A stretch of 64,000 bases of DNA from Paenibacillus profundus (lineage in GTDB: Bacteria > Bacillota > Bacilli > Paenibacillales > Paenibacillaceae): NCBI RefSeq assembly GCF_021369635.1, contig NZ_JAJNBZ010000007.1:1-64000 (forward strand). The letters are read 5' to 3'. Every line of letters starts with the position of its first letter. The first letter of the stretch is position 1. Shown one piece after another: positions 1 to 8,906 of the stretch. The notes under the pieces were generated by a model. That model was not told the origin of the DNA and did not search any database. It worked only from the letters and a program-made list of their open reading frames with translations. The position numbers were made by a program, and so were the translations under genes.

Positions 1-63
1 ATGGCACAGCCCTAAACTTAGCAGTTTTCCAAACCAGAAATGGACTGCGGAAGCACCAACTAG

Positions 64-465
64 CTAAGAATCCCACGGCTAGCCGTGTGGAGTGTCAAAG
101 CCGGACAGCTGACCCCTTATATAACCAACGACAGCCTCAACATGGAGCAGGGACCTGCTATTCCTTCGAACAGTGGAAAATTTCGGGCTGTAATAGCGCC
201 CAAGAGCGTAGTAACCTATGTCGGACAAAATGGTTCTGCAGATGATCCTCCGAATCAAACGTTGACTGATGATCTGGATGACTGGTCCAAGACTAGCTCC
301 CATACAAGCGGATTGGCATTGGATTCATCCAATCGTTTTTATTTCAATGGAGATACGTCACGGGTAAAGCGTACCGATGGCACAACATAAAGCTTTGTTT
401 ATAACCTTCAGAATATAATCAATTTTAGTGCGACCATATACCATTTCAGTGTCAGATTGATATAG
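64..465 (+). pseudogene. Remnant of a GH30-type glycosidase C-terminus with carbohydrate-binding-like tail
   Basis: Only the end of a larger secreted glycosidase gene remains. The readable frame opens after a stop at 61-63. It first gives a segment with [11 protein letters not shown] and SVVTYVG, which resembles the beta-sandwich end of GH30 xylanases. A module with DDLDDWSK and [12 protein letters not shown] follows. A TAA at 388-390 interrupts this module, but the same frame continues sensibly afterwards (SFVYNLQNIINFSATIY) to a TAG at 463-465, so the stop looks like a nonsense mutation. No ribosome site or signal peptide precedes it. The family assignment is from remembered motif resemblance; the fragmentary state is seen directly. 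Confidence 0.6.
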
Positions 466-501
466 CAACCTGGAAAATCGAATAGACTTTCATGCTGCTG
501 A

Positions 502-537
502 AGCAGGGCGATTATGCGACGACGTCCTGCTTTTTTT
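502..537 (+). terminator. Rho-independent terminator after the glycosidase remnant
   Basis: Arms AGCAGG and CCTGCT with an additional inner pairing, followed by seven T. The bases between here and the riboswitch (538-710) show no gene. Confidence 0.65.
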
Positions 538-710
538 CGTGCGAAAGAGAAAGAAATTGAATGGCCCAATTGAATTTCGTCAGCTTGTTTTTTATGTCAA
601 ATATCTTGCTTCTTCGCAGAAAAATGTGTATGCTACGATAAGAGCCTATATTTAGTGTCTGTTTAAGAGAGTACATACTAAATATGGATTATTTAACTGA
701 ATATCATAGA

Positions 711-890
711 GTAAATAAGGTGTCGAGTTCGACTTAATAGGGAATCCGGTGCAATTCCGGAGCTGTCCCCGCAACTGTAAGTGTGGACGAGATGGGCATT
801 GCCACTGTATTATGGATCTCTGAGAGTCGCTGATATGGGAAGGGCCCACAGTAGGATGACACACAAGTCAGGAGACCTGCCTATTTACTT
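711..890 (+). promoter_or_regulatory. Cobalamin (B12) riboswitch upstream of nrdIEF
   Basis: The block has the conserved parts of the adenosylcobalamin aptamer in order: a P1 stem pairing GTAAATA (711-717) with TATTTAC (882-888), the AATCCGGTGCAATTCCGGAGC hairpin region at about 742-763, CTGTCCCCGCAACTGTAAGTG at about 763-783, a GGGAAGGGCCC segment around 837-846, and the ACACAAGTCAGGAGACCTGCC end near 861-881. It lies 180 bases before nrdI on the same strand. In this family ligand binding normally lowers expression, so the class Ib reductase should be shut down when B12 is available. That implies a B12-dependent class II reductase elsewhere in the genome, which is inference. Confidence 0.93.
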
Positions 891-936
891 GGTTTCGCAT
901 CTTCGGGGGATGAGAAGTGGAAACGACACGCTGCAG

Positions 937-971
937 AGTGCTTGGTGAAGCAACAAGCGCTGTACTTTTTT
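937..971 (+). terminator. Riboswitch expression-platform terminator
   Basis: AGTGCTTG (937-944) pairs with CAAGCGCT (954-961) with one G-U pair, and a run of six T follows at 966-971. It lies just after the cobalamin aptamer and 100 bases before nrdI, which fits transcription-attenuation control. No alternative antiterminator pairing was worked out. Confidence 0.65.
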
Positions 972-1070
972 GTTGTCGTTTTAAGCTCATCTACCAGATT
1001 AGGTGGGCTTTTTCTATGGAAAAAATCACAGAATCATGTTTGCAATGCTTCTAGCAATGGAGGGTCACTG

Positions 1071-1451
1071 ATGCGTATCGTGTTTGACTCAAAGACCGGA
1101 AACGTGAAGCGCTTCGTCAATAAGCTTGATCTGGAGTGTATTCAAGTCGCAGACGGGCTGACTGTCGAAGAACCATTCGTCTTAATTACATATTCGACTG
1201 GATTCGGACAAGCGCCTCAATCGACTTTGAAATTTTTGGAGAATAATGGCGACATGCTGCAAGGGGTGGTCTCCAGTGGTAATATGAATTGGGGCGAACT
1301 TTATGGAAGGGCAGCGGACCGTATTTCCGAAATGTACTCAGTTCCCGTATTAATGAAATTTGAACTGAGCGGTACCAATAAAGATGTGGAGCGTTTTAAA
1401 CAGGAGGTAAACGAAATTGTCGATGCAACTATCAAATTGGATTCAGCTTAA
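1071..1451 (+). CDS. nrdI: Class Ib ribonucleotide reductase flavodoxin NrdI
   Basis: A 126-aa flavodoxin-like protein that supplies oxidant for assembling the dimanganese-tyrosyl radical cofactor of NrdF. The phosphate-loop region reads FDSKTGNVKRF near the start, with ITYSTGFGQAP in the middle and SSGNMNWGELYGRAAD later, all typical of NrdI. ATG 1071 is preceded by GGAGGG (1059-1064). The frame can be opened upstream from a TTG at 942, but that would place the start inside the riboswitch terminator, so it was rejected. The 3' end overlaps nrdE by 35 bases, indicating translational coupling. Length is normal for the family. Confidence 0.93.
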   Translation: MRIVFDSKTGNVKRFVNKLDLECIQVADGLTVEEPFVLITYSTGFGQAPQSTLKFLENNGDMLQGVVSSGNMNWGELYGRAADRISEMYSVPVLMKFELSGTNKDVERFKQEVNEIVDATIKLDSA

Positions 1452-3516
1452 CAATGAAATTATGGTGTTAAAAGATGGAAAGTATCAGTTTGAAAAAGAC
1501 CGTGAGGCGGCTAGAAGTTATTTTGTCGATTATGTGAATCAAAACACGGTCTTCTTTCACGATTTGAGAGAGAAAATCGATTATCTCATTGAGCATGACT
1601 ACTACGAACAGGAGCTGTTCGATAAATATAGTTTTGCTGAAGTCAAGAAGTTGTACGAGATGGTGTATCAGAAGAAGTTCAGATTTCCTTCGTTTATGAG
1701 CGCTTTTAAGTTCTACAACAACTACGCTATGAAGACGAATGACGGAACGAAGTTTTTAGAGCGGTACGAAGATCGCATTGCGGTCGTCTCCCTCTTCTTG
1801 GGCAATGGTGACATGAAGAAGGCGATGGAATACGCGGAGCTCTTCATTTCGCAGGAATACCAGCCAGCAACGCCGACCTTCCTGAATGCAGGGAAGAAGC
1901 GGCGCGGTGAATTGGTAAGCTGCTTCTTGCTGGAGATCGACGATTCGATGAACTCGATCGGATTCGCCATTAATTCTGCCTTGCAATTAAGTAAAATTGG
2001 AGGCGGCGTAAGCTTGAGCTTGAGCAAAATCCGCGCAGCTGACGAACAGATCAAAGGCTTGGACGGCAAAGCGAGCGGTGTGCTGCCGGTAATGAAATTG
2101 TTTGAAGATTGCTTCTCCTATGCGAATCAATTGGGTCAACGCGATGGCAGCGGGGTCGTTTACTTAAACATTTTCCATGCCGACATTCATGAGTTTTTGG
2201 ATACGAAAAAGATTAACAGCGATGAGAAAATTCGTATCAAAACGCTGTCGCTTGGCGTCGTAGCTCCTAATAAATTTTTCGAATTGGTAGAGAAAGATAA
2301 AGATATGTATCTCTTCTACCCGCATACGGTATATAAAGAGTACGGCATGCATATGGACGATATGGATATCACAGCCATGTATGATGAGCTCGTCAACAAC
2401 CCGAATGTCCGCAAAAAACGAGTTGTTGCCCGAGACCTTATCATTAAAATTGCACAAATCCAGATGGAATCCGGTTACCCATACCTAATGTTTGTCGATA
2501 ACGCCAATGAATATCATGCGCTGAAAGAAATTGGGCGTGTTAAATTTTCCAACCTGTGCAGTGAGATTGCGCAGTTAAGTGAAGTATCCTCGATCAATGA
2601 TTACGGTGAAGAGGATGTAATCAATCGCGATATTTCTTGTAACCTGGGCTCACTTAACATCGTTAACGTGATGCAGAACAAGCGGATGAAAGAGACGGTT
2701 CATCGTTCGATGGATGCGCTAACCGAAGTGAGCGACCGCAGCGACATTTCGATTGTCCCTTCAGTAGCGAAGGCGAACCGCGAACTGCATTCCGTTGGGC
2801 TCGGGGCAATGAACCTGCACGGCTTTCTCGCATTGAACAAAATTGCATATGAATCCAAGGAAGCTATCGATTTTGTGCGCACCTTCTTCATGATGCTCAA
2901 CTTCTACTCGCTGGAGCGCTCGATGCTGATTGCGAAGGAGCGGGGCGAGACGTTCAAAGATTTCGAAAAGAGTGAATATGCGAACGGAGCTTATTTCGAG
3001 CGCTACATGAATACCGATTATTCGCCGCGGACGGAAAAGGTGGCTGCCTTGTTCGAAGGCATGGACATCCCGACTCATGAAGATTGGGTGCGGCTGAAGG
3101 AGCAAGTGGCTCAATACGGCGTCTACCATGCCTACCGCTTGGCGATTGCGCCGACCGGCTCGATATCTTACCTTCAATCGTCAACCGCTTCGATCGCGCC
3201 AATTACGCAAAAGATCGAGGAACGCGAGTACGGGGATTCCAAAACGATATATCCGATGCCGTTCTTGAATGAGGACAACTTCTTCTACTACAAAGAAGCT
3301 TATGATATGGATATGTTCAACCTGATCGATCTGGTTGCTGAAGTGCAAGTTCATATTGATCAAGCGATTTCTACTATCTTATACGTCAAAGATGATTTGA
3401 CGACGAGAGATTTGGCGATGTATTACATTTATGCCCAGAAGAAAGGGCTAAAGACACTCTATTATACGCGTACGAGAAAAAGAACGATCGACGAATGCGT
3501 AAGCTGCGTCGTATAA
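1417..3516 (+). CDS. nrdE: Class Ib ribonucleoside-diphosphate reductase alpha subunit NrdE
   Basis: This 699-aa catalytic subunit reduces ribonucleoside diphosphates to deoxyribonucleotides. Visible features are the active-site cysteine segments ELVSCFLLE and ISCNLGSLN, NLCSEI between them, APTGSISYLQ near the C-terminus, and the terminal CVSC thioredoxin/NrdH-accessible pair. The TTG at 1417 is chosen because AGGAGGT (1402-1408) lies 8 bases upstream; an ATG two codons later is the alternative. It overlaps nrdI and is followed after 85 bases by nrdF. It lacks the N-terminal ATP-cone expected of class Ia enzymes, as usual for class Ib. Control comes from the upstream cobalamin riboswitch. 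Confidence 0.96.
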   Translation: MSMQLSNWIQLNNEIMVLKDGKYQFEKDREAARSYFVDYVNQNTVFFHDLREKIDYLIEHDYYEQELFDKYSFAEVKKLYEMVYQKKFRFPSFMSAFKFYNNYAMKTNDGTKFLERYEDRIAVVSLFLGNGDMKKAMEYAELFISQEYQPATPTFLNAGKKRRGELVSCFLLEIDDSMNSIGFAINSALQLSKIGGGVSLSLSKIRAADEQIKGLDGKASGVLPVMKLFEDCFSYANQLGQRDGSGVVYLNIFHADIHEFLDTKKINSDEKIRIKTLSLGVVAPNKFFELVEKDKDMYLFYPHTVYKEYGMHMDDMDITAMYDELVNNPNVRKKRVVARDLIIKIAQIQMESGYPYLMFVDNANEYHALKEIGRVKFSNLCSEIAQLSEVSSINDYGEEDVINRDISCNLGSLNIVNVMQNKRMKETVHRSMDALTEVSDRSDISIVPSVAKANRELHSVGLGAMNLHGFLALNKIAYESKEAIDFVRTFFMMLNFYSLERSMLIAKERGETFKDFEKSEYANGAYFERYMNTDYSPRTEKVAALFEGMDIPTHEDWVRLKEQVAQYGVYHAYRLAIAPTGSISYLQSSTASIAPITQKIEEREYGDSKTIYPMPFLNEDNFFYYKEAYDMDMFNLIDLVAEVQVHIDQAISTILYVKDDLTTRDLAMYYIYAQKKGLKTLYYTRTRKRTIDECVSCVV

Positions 3517-3601
3517 GCACGGAAAAGATGCGCAGATGTGCATCATATATGATGAGCAACGTTGATTGTGCCAGTGGTGTCGTTAGAAGGAGGATATATT
3601 G

Positions 3602-4603
3602 ATGAATAAGTTTGAAGCGGTGAATTGGAATGCTCCGGAAGCAGACTATACCGAGCTCCTGTGGACCCAGAACACCTCCCAGTTCTGGTTAGATACCGAG
3701 ATTCCGATTTCGAAAGACTTGAAATCTTGGGCTAAGCTAAGTCATAACGAAAAGTTGACTTTTATGAGAGTATTAGGCGGATTGACGCTGCTGGATACGG
3801 AACAAGGCAACGTCGGCATGCCTATGATTGCGCAGCATGTAGCAGACAAACAGAAGAAGGCAATCCTTATTTTCCAAGCGGCCATGGAAGAGATCCACGC
3901 CAAAAGCTACAGCACGATCTTTACGACGGTAGCTAGCTCGGAGATGATTAACGATACGTTCGAATGGGTGAAAGAAGATAAACATTTACAATATAAAACA
4001 TCCAGAATCGACTCGTATTACAAAAATATACAAGACGGTGGAAATCTGAGCCTCTATCAAGCAATGGTAGCTTCTGTATTTCTGGAAAGCTTCTTGTTCT
4101 ATTCGGGATTCTTCTATCCGTTATATTTGGCAGGCCAAGGAAAAATGGTCGCGAGCGGAGAGATTATTAAACTCATTGTTCGAGATGAGAGCGTACATGG
4201 CGTCTTCGTCGGATTGCTTGCCCAGGAAGCATTCCAGCAATTGAACGGTGCAGAGCAAGAAGCAGCTTCTCGCTTTGTGCAGGACTTATTGAATGATCTG
4301 TACAAGAATGAACTCGAATATACGGAGAAGCTCTACGATCCGATCGGATTGACTCATGAGGTCAAGAAGTACATCCGTTACAATGCGAACAAAGCTTTGA
4401 TGAACCTTGGACTCGAGCCTGTATTCGAAGAGGAAGAGGTCAATCCCGTCGTTCTGAACGGAATCAGAACCCAGACGACGACGCACGATTTCTTCTCCAC
4501 GAAGGGACAAGGCTATCAGAAGGGCAAGGTCGAGCCTTTGCATGATGAAGATTTTGAGCTCTTGAATCGCCGTGTGCTAGAGTCGAATAAGCTTGGAATC
4601 TAG
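3602..4603 (+). CDS. nrdF: Class Ib ribonucleotide reductase beta subunit NrdF
   Basis: A 333-aa radical-generating subunit. Metal-ligand and radical-site segments typical of NrdF are visible: ETFTLLDTEQGNVG-like LLDTEQGNVGMP, QAAMEEIHAKSYS, and VRDESVHGVFVG. AAGGAGGA (3588-3595) lies 6 bases before ATG 3602; an adjoining upstream TTG was rejected as unnecessary. It ends the nrdI-nrdE-nrdF operon, and a strong terminator follows within 20 bases. There is no nrdH glutaredoxin-like gene here, so the electron donor is encoded elsewhere. Confidence 0.96.
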   Translation: MNKFEAVNWNAPEADYTELLWTQNTSQFWLDTEIPISKDLKSWAKLSHNEKLTFMRVLGGLTLLDTEQGNVGMPMIAQHVADKQKKAILIFQAAMEEIHAKSYSTIFTTVASSEMINDTFEWVKEDKHLQYKTSRIDSYYKNIQDGGNLSLYQAMVASVFLESFLFYSGFFYPLYLAGQGKMVASGEIIKLIVRDESVHGVFVGLLAQEAFQQLNGAEQEAASRFVQDLLNDLYKNELEYTEKLYDPIGLTHEVKKYIRYNANKALMNLGLEPVFEEEEVNPVVLNGIRTQTTTHDFFSTKGQGYQKGKVEPLHDEDFELLNRRVLESNKLGI

Positions 4604-4621
4604 TAATATAGCAAGTACAAA

Positions 4622-4649
4622 AATCCTCCCTCATGTGGAGGATTTTTTT
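4622..4649 (+). terminator. Terminator of the nrdIEF operon
   Basis: AATCCTCC (4622-4629) pairs with GGAGGATT (4637-4644), followed by a T run to 4649. Confidence 0.9.
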
Positions 4650-4808
4650 GTTGCGGCGCACCTATACAAGCGGGGATGGATCCAGTACAATGTCCATGTA
4701 AGTAAATCCCATTTGATAGAGGCTTCACTTATGGAATTGTATGACGATTGTTTTGTATAATAGGTAGTAGATTTGTGTAGATTAACCAATAGGGAGGATA
4801 CATGCTAT

Positions 4809-6503
4809 ATGAAATTCAGTGAGTATCAATATGAAAGACCCGATATTAAAATTATTGAACAGCGTTTTAAAGAGTTATTGAGTGCCTTCAATGCGGCGGA
4901 CAGCTTAGAAGAGCAGGATCGCGCCATGGCGGCTATCAACAAGCTGCGCAGCGAAATCGATACCCAAGGCCAAATTGTCGGCATTCGCCATTCCGTAGAC
5001 ACGACGGATGCGTTCTATAAGGCGGAGCAGGATTATGTGGACGAGGTCGGTCCGATCATCCAAGAATACATAACAGACTATTATCGTGCACTAGTCAACT
5101 CGAAGTTCAGAACGGAGTTGGAAGGCAAGTGGGGCAGTCAATTGTTTGCTTTGGCGGAGCTGTCCTTGAAGACGTTCCATCCTGACGTTATCGAAGATTT
5201 ACAGCAGGAGAACAAACTTGCGACGGAATATTCCCAGCTTATCGCTTCCGCGAAAATTCAATTCGAAGGTGAAGAGCGGACATTATCGCAGTTGACGCCA
5301 TTCGAGCTGTCCACCGATCGGGAGTTGAGACAGCGGGCTGCCGAAGCCAGATATCAGTTCATGACAGAGCATGAAGCGTCATTCGATCGCATTTATGACG
5401 ATCTAGTAAAGGTCCGCACGAAGATCGCGAAGAAGCTCGGCTATAACAATTTCGTGGAGCTTGCTTATGACCGGATGAACCGTACCGACTATAACGCTGC
5501 AATGGTCGCCAACTTCCGCGACCAGGTGTTGGAGCAGATCGTTCCCGTCGCCACGAAGCTGAAGGAACGCCAGCGCAACCGGATCGGTGTCGACGAACTG
5601 CGTTATTTCGATGAAGGCTTCAGCTTCAAGACAGGAAATGCGACACCAAAAGGAGACCCGGATTGGATTCTCCAAAATGGCGCGAAAATGTACGCTGAGT
5701 TATCTCCGGAAATGAACGAGTTCTTTACCTTCATGGTGGATAACGAGCTGATGGATTTGGTCAGCAAGAAAGGCAAGCAGAGCGGGGGCTACTGCACGTA
5801 TTTGAGCGAGCACGGGGCGCCGTTCATTTTCTCGAACTTCAATGGCACCTCCGGCGACATTGACGTATTGACTCATGAAGCGGGTCATGCGTTCCAAGTG
5901 TACGAGAGCAGACACTTTGAAGTGCCGGAGTATAACTGGCCTACTTATGAAGCGGCGGAGATTCACTCCATGAGTATGGAATTTTTCACTTGGCCGTGGA
6001 TGGAATTATTCTTCAAGGAAGACACGGATAAATACCGGTTTGATCATTTGGCATCTGCTCTGCTCTTTATTCCTTACGGCGTCAGCGTGGACGAATTCCA
6101 GCACTTCGTGTATGAGAATCCAGAAGCGACTCCAGCGGAACGCAAGACCGCTTGGCGCAATATCGAGAAGAAGTATTTGCCGCACCGGAATTACGAGGGC
6201 AATGACTATTTGGAGCGCGGCGGTTTATGGCAGAAGCAGGGCCACATCTTCCAATCGCCATTCTATTATATCGATTACACGTTAGCCCAACTGTGCGCAT
6301 TCCAGTTCTGGAAGCGGATGAACGAGGATTGGAAGCCAGCGTGGACCGACTACCTGAAATTGTGCCAGGCTGGAGGCAGCCAATCCTTTACCGGCTTAGT
6401 GAAGCTGGCTGGCTTGACTTCTCCGTTTGAGAACGGCTGCGTGGCGTCCGTCATTGGTGACATCGAGGCGTGGTTGAACGGGGTAGACGACACGGTATTG
6501 TAA
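4809..6503 (+). CDS. M3-family oligoendopeptidase
   Basis: A 564-aa cytoplasmic zinc peptidase that degrades short peptides. The zinc motif HEAGH begins at residue 356 and the third ligand is expected in the EAAEIHSMSME segment about 30 residues later. There is no signal peptide. ATG 4809 is chosen because GGGAGG (4792-4797) lies 11 bases upstream; the frame also opens at an earlier TTG (4773) that has no ribosome site. It is a single gene between two terminators. It is clearly a separate branch from the PepF at 54271, which shares the M3 fold but little sequence. Confidence 0.92.
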   Translation: MKFSEYQYERPDIKIIEQRFKELLSAFNAADSLEEQDRAMAAINKLRSEIDTQGQIVGIRHSVDTTDAFYKAEQDYVDEVGPIIQEYITDYYRALVNSKFRTELEGKWGSQLFALAELSLKTFHPDVIEDLQQENKLATEYSQLIASAKIQFEGEERTLSQLTPFELSTDRELRQRAAEARYQFMTEHEASFDRIYDDLVKVRTKIAKKLGYNNFVELAYDRMNRTDYNAAMVANFRDQVLEQIVPVATKLKERQRNRIGVDELRYFDEGFSFKTGNATPKGDPDWILQNGAKMYAELSPEMNEFFTFMVDNELMDLVSKKGKQSGGYCTYLSEHGAPFIFSNFNGTSGDIDVLTHEAGHAFQVYESRHFEVPEYNWPTYEAAEIHSMSMEFFTWPWMELFFKEDTDKYRFDHLASALLFIPYGVSVDEFQHFVYENPEATPAERKTAWRNIEKKYLPHRNYEGNDYLERGGLWQKQGHIFQSPFYYIDYTLAQLCAFQFWKRMNEDWKPAWTDYLKLCQAGGSQSFTGLVKLAGLTSPFENGCVASVIGDIEAWLNGVDDTVL

Positions 6504-6527
6504 GATTGAAAATAGCAAAATCCCAGC

Positions 6528-6562
6528 AAGGTCGCCTGCGTGAGAACGTATGCGACCTTTTT
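6528..6562 (+). terminator. Terminator after the M3 peptidase
   Basis: AAGGTCGC pairs with GCGACCTT across a loop of about 16 bases, followed by six T. Confidence 0.88.
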
Positions 6563-7056
6563 TCTGCATAACTGCTGCATAAGCCGCCCCCTCGACACAC
6601 CGCACCTAATTTTTCTGAACAATCACGTTCGAGATCAATCTATGCATTCCAGTGTCTAGCCCCACTCTCCCCATGGTTCAGTCGCTAAAGCAAACACGAA
6701 ATTTATTGGACTCATATTCGAAAAATTTCATTTTCTGAATATTGAGGAATATACAAAACATAGATGTGTATATACCTTGGCGCCTTGCTCAGAAGATCAG
6801 AGGGCTGCTGTACACAATACAGCATTTAGCCCCAATCTCCCTCTAACTCAGGTACAAACCAATATCGGAAAATGACTGTATTTCGCAGCCTATATTTAGG
6901 GTGCATCACGTTCACCGTTTTTCTTATATAGGTATAAAAAATCGCATGATATGAAAAATCTTATGCGTCGTCCGAACGCGATAAGAAGATGGAATGGGTA
7001 ATTATGGGATACGTATGATATAATATATCCAATTCGCATTAAGGTGGTGTTCAGCC
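6563..7056. other. Non-coding stretch with an extended -10 promoter
   Basis: No credible gene is seen. Two imperfect copies of a 25-base word starting TAGCCCCA lie at 6657-6681 and 6827-6851. A hairpin pairs CGCAT with ATGCG around 6943-6968. TGATATAAT at 7016-7024 is an extended -10 element suited to driving the small gene at 7057; no good -35 was found. Confidence 0.45.
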
Positions 7057-7263
7057 ATGCTGGTAGTGAGAAACTTCGTAGTGGTCGTGCTTAATTTAAT
7101 CGGAGAGTTGTGGATCAGTCCATTTCGGAAAAATGCTTTCTATGATCAATATACCCGGAATATGAGCAAGGTTGGATATATCGTAATTGTCACATTGTCT
7201 TCTGCCGCGGTCATTGCAGCCGTACTATGGCTATACAACAGGATATATGGAATTCAATCTTAA
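7057..7263 (+). CDS. Small membrane protein, unknown
   Basis: A 68-aa protein with a hydrophobic N-terminal stretch (VVVVLNLIGELW) and a clear C-terminal transmembrane helix (YIVIVTLSSAAVIAAVLWLY). The sequence between them is basic. AAGGTGGTG (7041-7049) precedes ATG 7057 and an extended -10 promoter lies 33 bases upstream, so expression is plausible. The family was not recognised. It lies 160 bases before a YezG/SMI1 immunity-type gene, but nothing links the two functionally. Confidence 0.55.
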   Translation: MLVVRNFVVVVLNLIGELWISPFRKNAFYDQYTRNMSKVGYIVIVTLSSAAVIAAVLWLYNRIYGIQS

Positions 7264-7426
7264 CGCGACACAAGATTTATCCGAATTTTTAACACTAGCG
7301 CATCCCCAAGTGGATGTGCTTTCTTTTCGATTCGATAGAAGGAACTTTTCTCATAAATGGAGAATTGGTATGATTGCGAGGCCGAGGCCCTGCCTCACCA
7401 AAATTACTAGATGCAAAGGTATGATA

Positions 7427-8575
7427 ATGATGAATCTGAATAGCGACGTTATGGACGCAATCGTGACATGCTTGAAATCGTGTTTGACAGCGGAAGATTT
7501 TTTGTGGGAGAAGCTCCTGTTTCATAGTGAAATTACGACAAACAGCCTGAGCACTGCCGTGCGCATCCAACGAAAAGATGGGAGTCTCTTAGGCAATTGG
7601 CAGTTGCCTGAAGAGCAGGAAGAGCTGCTATATGAACATTTGGAGGCGCTGCAGGAAGATATCCGCAATCAAACTTGGGATGAATTCGTCATCCTATTGA
7701 CCTCGGGGAATGAAGTGCAAATTGATTACTATTACAAAGAGAAGACGTTCCTGTTCAGCTCCGAGAAAACCGATTATTTCGAATATAAATATCTCGGAAT
7801 ACCACTGGATCCGACAATACAGGCGTTGATTGACAATCCTAATGCGAAAGACGTCACACGCACAAAAGTGTACCACAGAGAGAACTCAGAAGCCTATCTA
7901 AGGCTGTATTCTGAGTTGTCAGAGCTGTCATTCGAGCAATTATGGAGTCTGTACATGCAGCCGATAAAAGAACACCGCGCAGTGCTGTACAACAATCTTC
8001 GAGCAGGGTGCCGCTCCTCACAGCTGGAACAATTGGAAGCCACCATAGGTTTCGAGCTTCCGCAAGACTTCAAAGCGTTGTATGCCATGCATGACGGGGA
8101 AAACGACAAGGAGGAGTCGGGCATATTTTATGGTTTGAATTTCATGCCGTTGCAAGAGGTGGAGCGGGAATGGAGAATCTGGACCGACCTGTTGGATAGT
8201 ATGGATGAAGGGGAGATTCTGCAGTGCAGCCGTAATTGTATTTCTTATCCCGAGCAGGCGATCAAGGACATCTATGCAGACAAGCGGTGGCTCCCGTTCA
8301 TTAACGATTTCGGCGGCAACTTTATCGGCTTGGACCTTGATCCGGATACACATGGAACGGAGGGTCAAATAATCAACTTCGGCAGAGATGAAGATGAGAA
8401 AATCGTTATCGCCGACAGCTTGAAGGATTTTGTCGTTTTGCTCATTTATCTGCAGCGAACCGAGAAAATCAATAAAGAGTCGTATGCGCTTGGCGTCGAA
8501 TATGGGCATTTTGCAGATTGGCTGAAGAGTAAGTACCTTGTCCCGATTGATAAGAATCGTCATTACATCGGATAA
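7427..8575 (+). CDS. YezG-like plus SMI1/KNR4 two-domain immunity-type protein
   Basis: A 382-aa soluble protein. Residues 1 to about 115 resemble the YezG/DUF600 fold seen in immunity proteins of polymorphic toxins ([34 protein letters not shown]). Residues about 185-350 form an SMI1/KNR4 domain with [39 protein letters not shown] and [15 protein letters not shown]. Both domain families are known as antidotes to secreted nuclease or deaminase toxins, but no toxin gene adjoins it. AAAGGT (7415-7420) supports ATG 7427 or 7430. Its last codons overlap, in another frame, the start of a murE remnant, so the C-terminal tail may be a product of rearrangement. Confidence 0.82.
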   Translation: MMNLNSDVMDAIVTCLKSCLTAEDFLWEKLLFHSEITTNSLSTAVRIQRKDGSLLGNWQLPEEQEELLYEHLEALQEDIRNQTWDEFVILLTSGNEVQIDYYYKEKTFLFSSEKTDYFEYKYLGIPLDPTIQALIDNPNAKDVTRTKVYHRENSEAYLRLYSELSELSFEQLWSLYMQPIKEHRAVLYNNLRAGCRSSQLEQLEATIGFELPQDFKALYAMHDGENDKEESGIFYGLNFMPLQEVEREWRIWTDLLDSMDEGEILQCSRNCISYPEQAIKDIYADKRWLPFINDFGGNFIGLDLDPDTHGTEGQIINFGRDEDEKIVIADSLKDFVVLLIYLQRTEKINKESYALGVEYGHFADWLKSKYLVPIDKNRHYIG

Positions 8576-8906
8576 TTCCCGGTCGGAAGAGCCCGAATGC
8601 ATTTTGGATGACATTCAGGCAGGACTTCCGTATGAACGGCTAGCAGGCAGTTTCGAGCGGATTGCTGACCGGAAGTAAGCAATCTATCGAGCCATTCAGC
8701 TTGCAAGTTCGCAGGGTATCGATTGTATCGCCGGTAAAGGCTGTGAAACGTATCAAATTGGGCGCGAGGGCACGATCCATTTCGATGACCGCGAAATAGC
8801 GCGGAAGGCGTTGGCTTTCGCTCTGAGACAAGAGCGTCATACGGGGGGCGTCAAGATGAGCCGCCCGTATGACAGCCCCGGTAAAAGTCAGACTGTACAA
8901 TTATAA
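8544..8906 (+). pseudogene. murE C-terminal fragment with a nonsense codon
   Basis: In the frame beginning near 8544 the translation reads [15 protein letters not shown], then ILDDIQAGL, then after a TAA at 8676-8678 [10 protein letters not shown], then [12 protein letters not shown] and [14 protein letters not shown]. This is the ordered C-terminal domain of UDP-MurNAc-peptide synthetases of the MurE type (TSDNPR, AGKGHETYQ, FDDRE motifs). The stop sits where a CAA glutamine codon would be expected, a single transition. There is no start and no N-terminal or ATP-binding part. The 5' end overlaps the final codons of the immunity-type gene in a different frame. The 3' end meets the convergent MerR gene. 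Confidence 0.8.

Noticed and set aside
942..1070. Upstream extension of the nrdI frame from TTG 942
   Set aside because: It would place the start codon within the riboswitch terminator and adds a tail absent from NrdI; ATG 1071 has a proper ribosome site.
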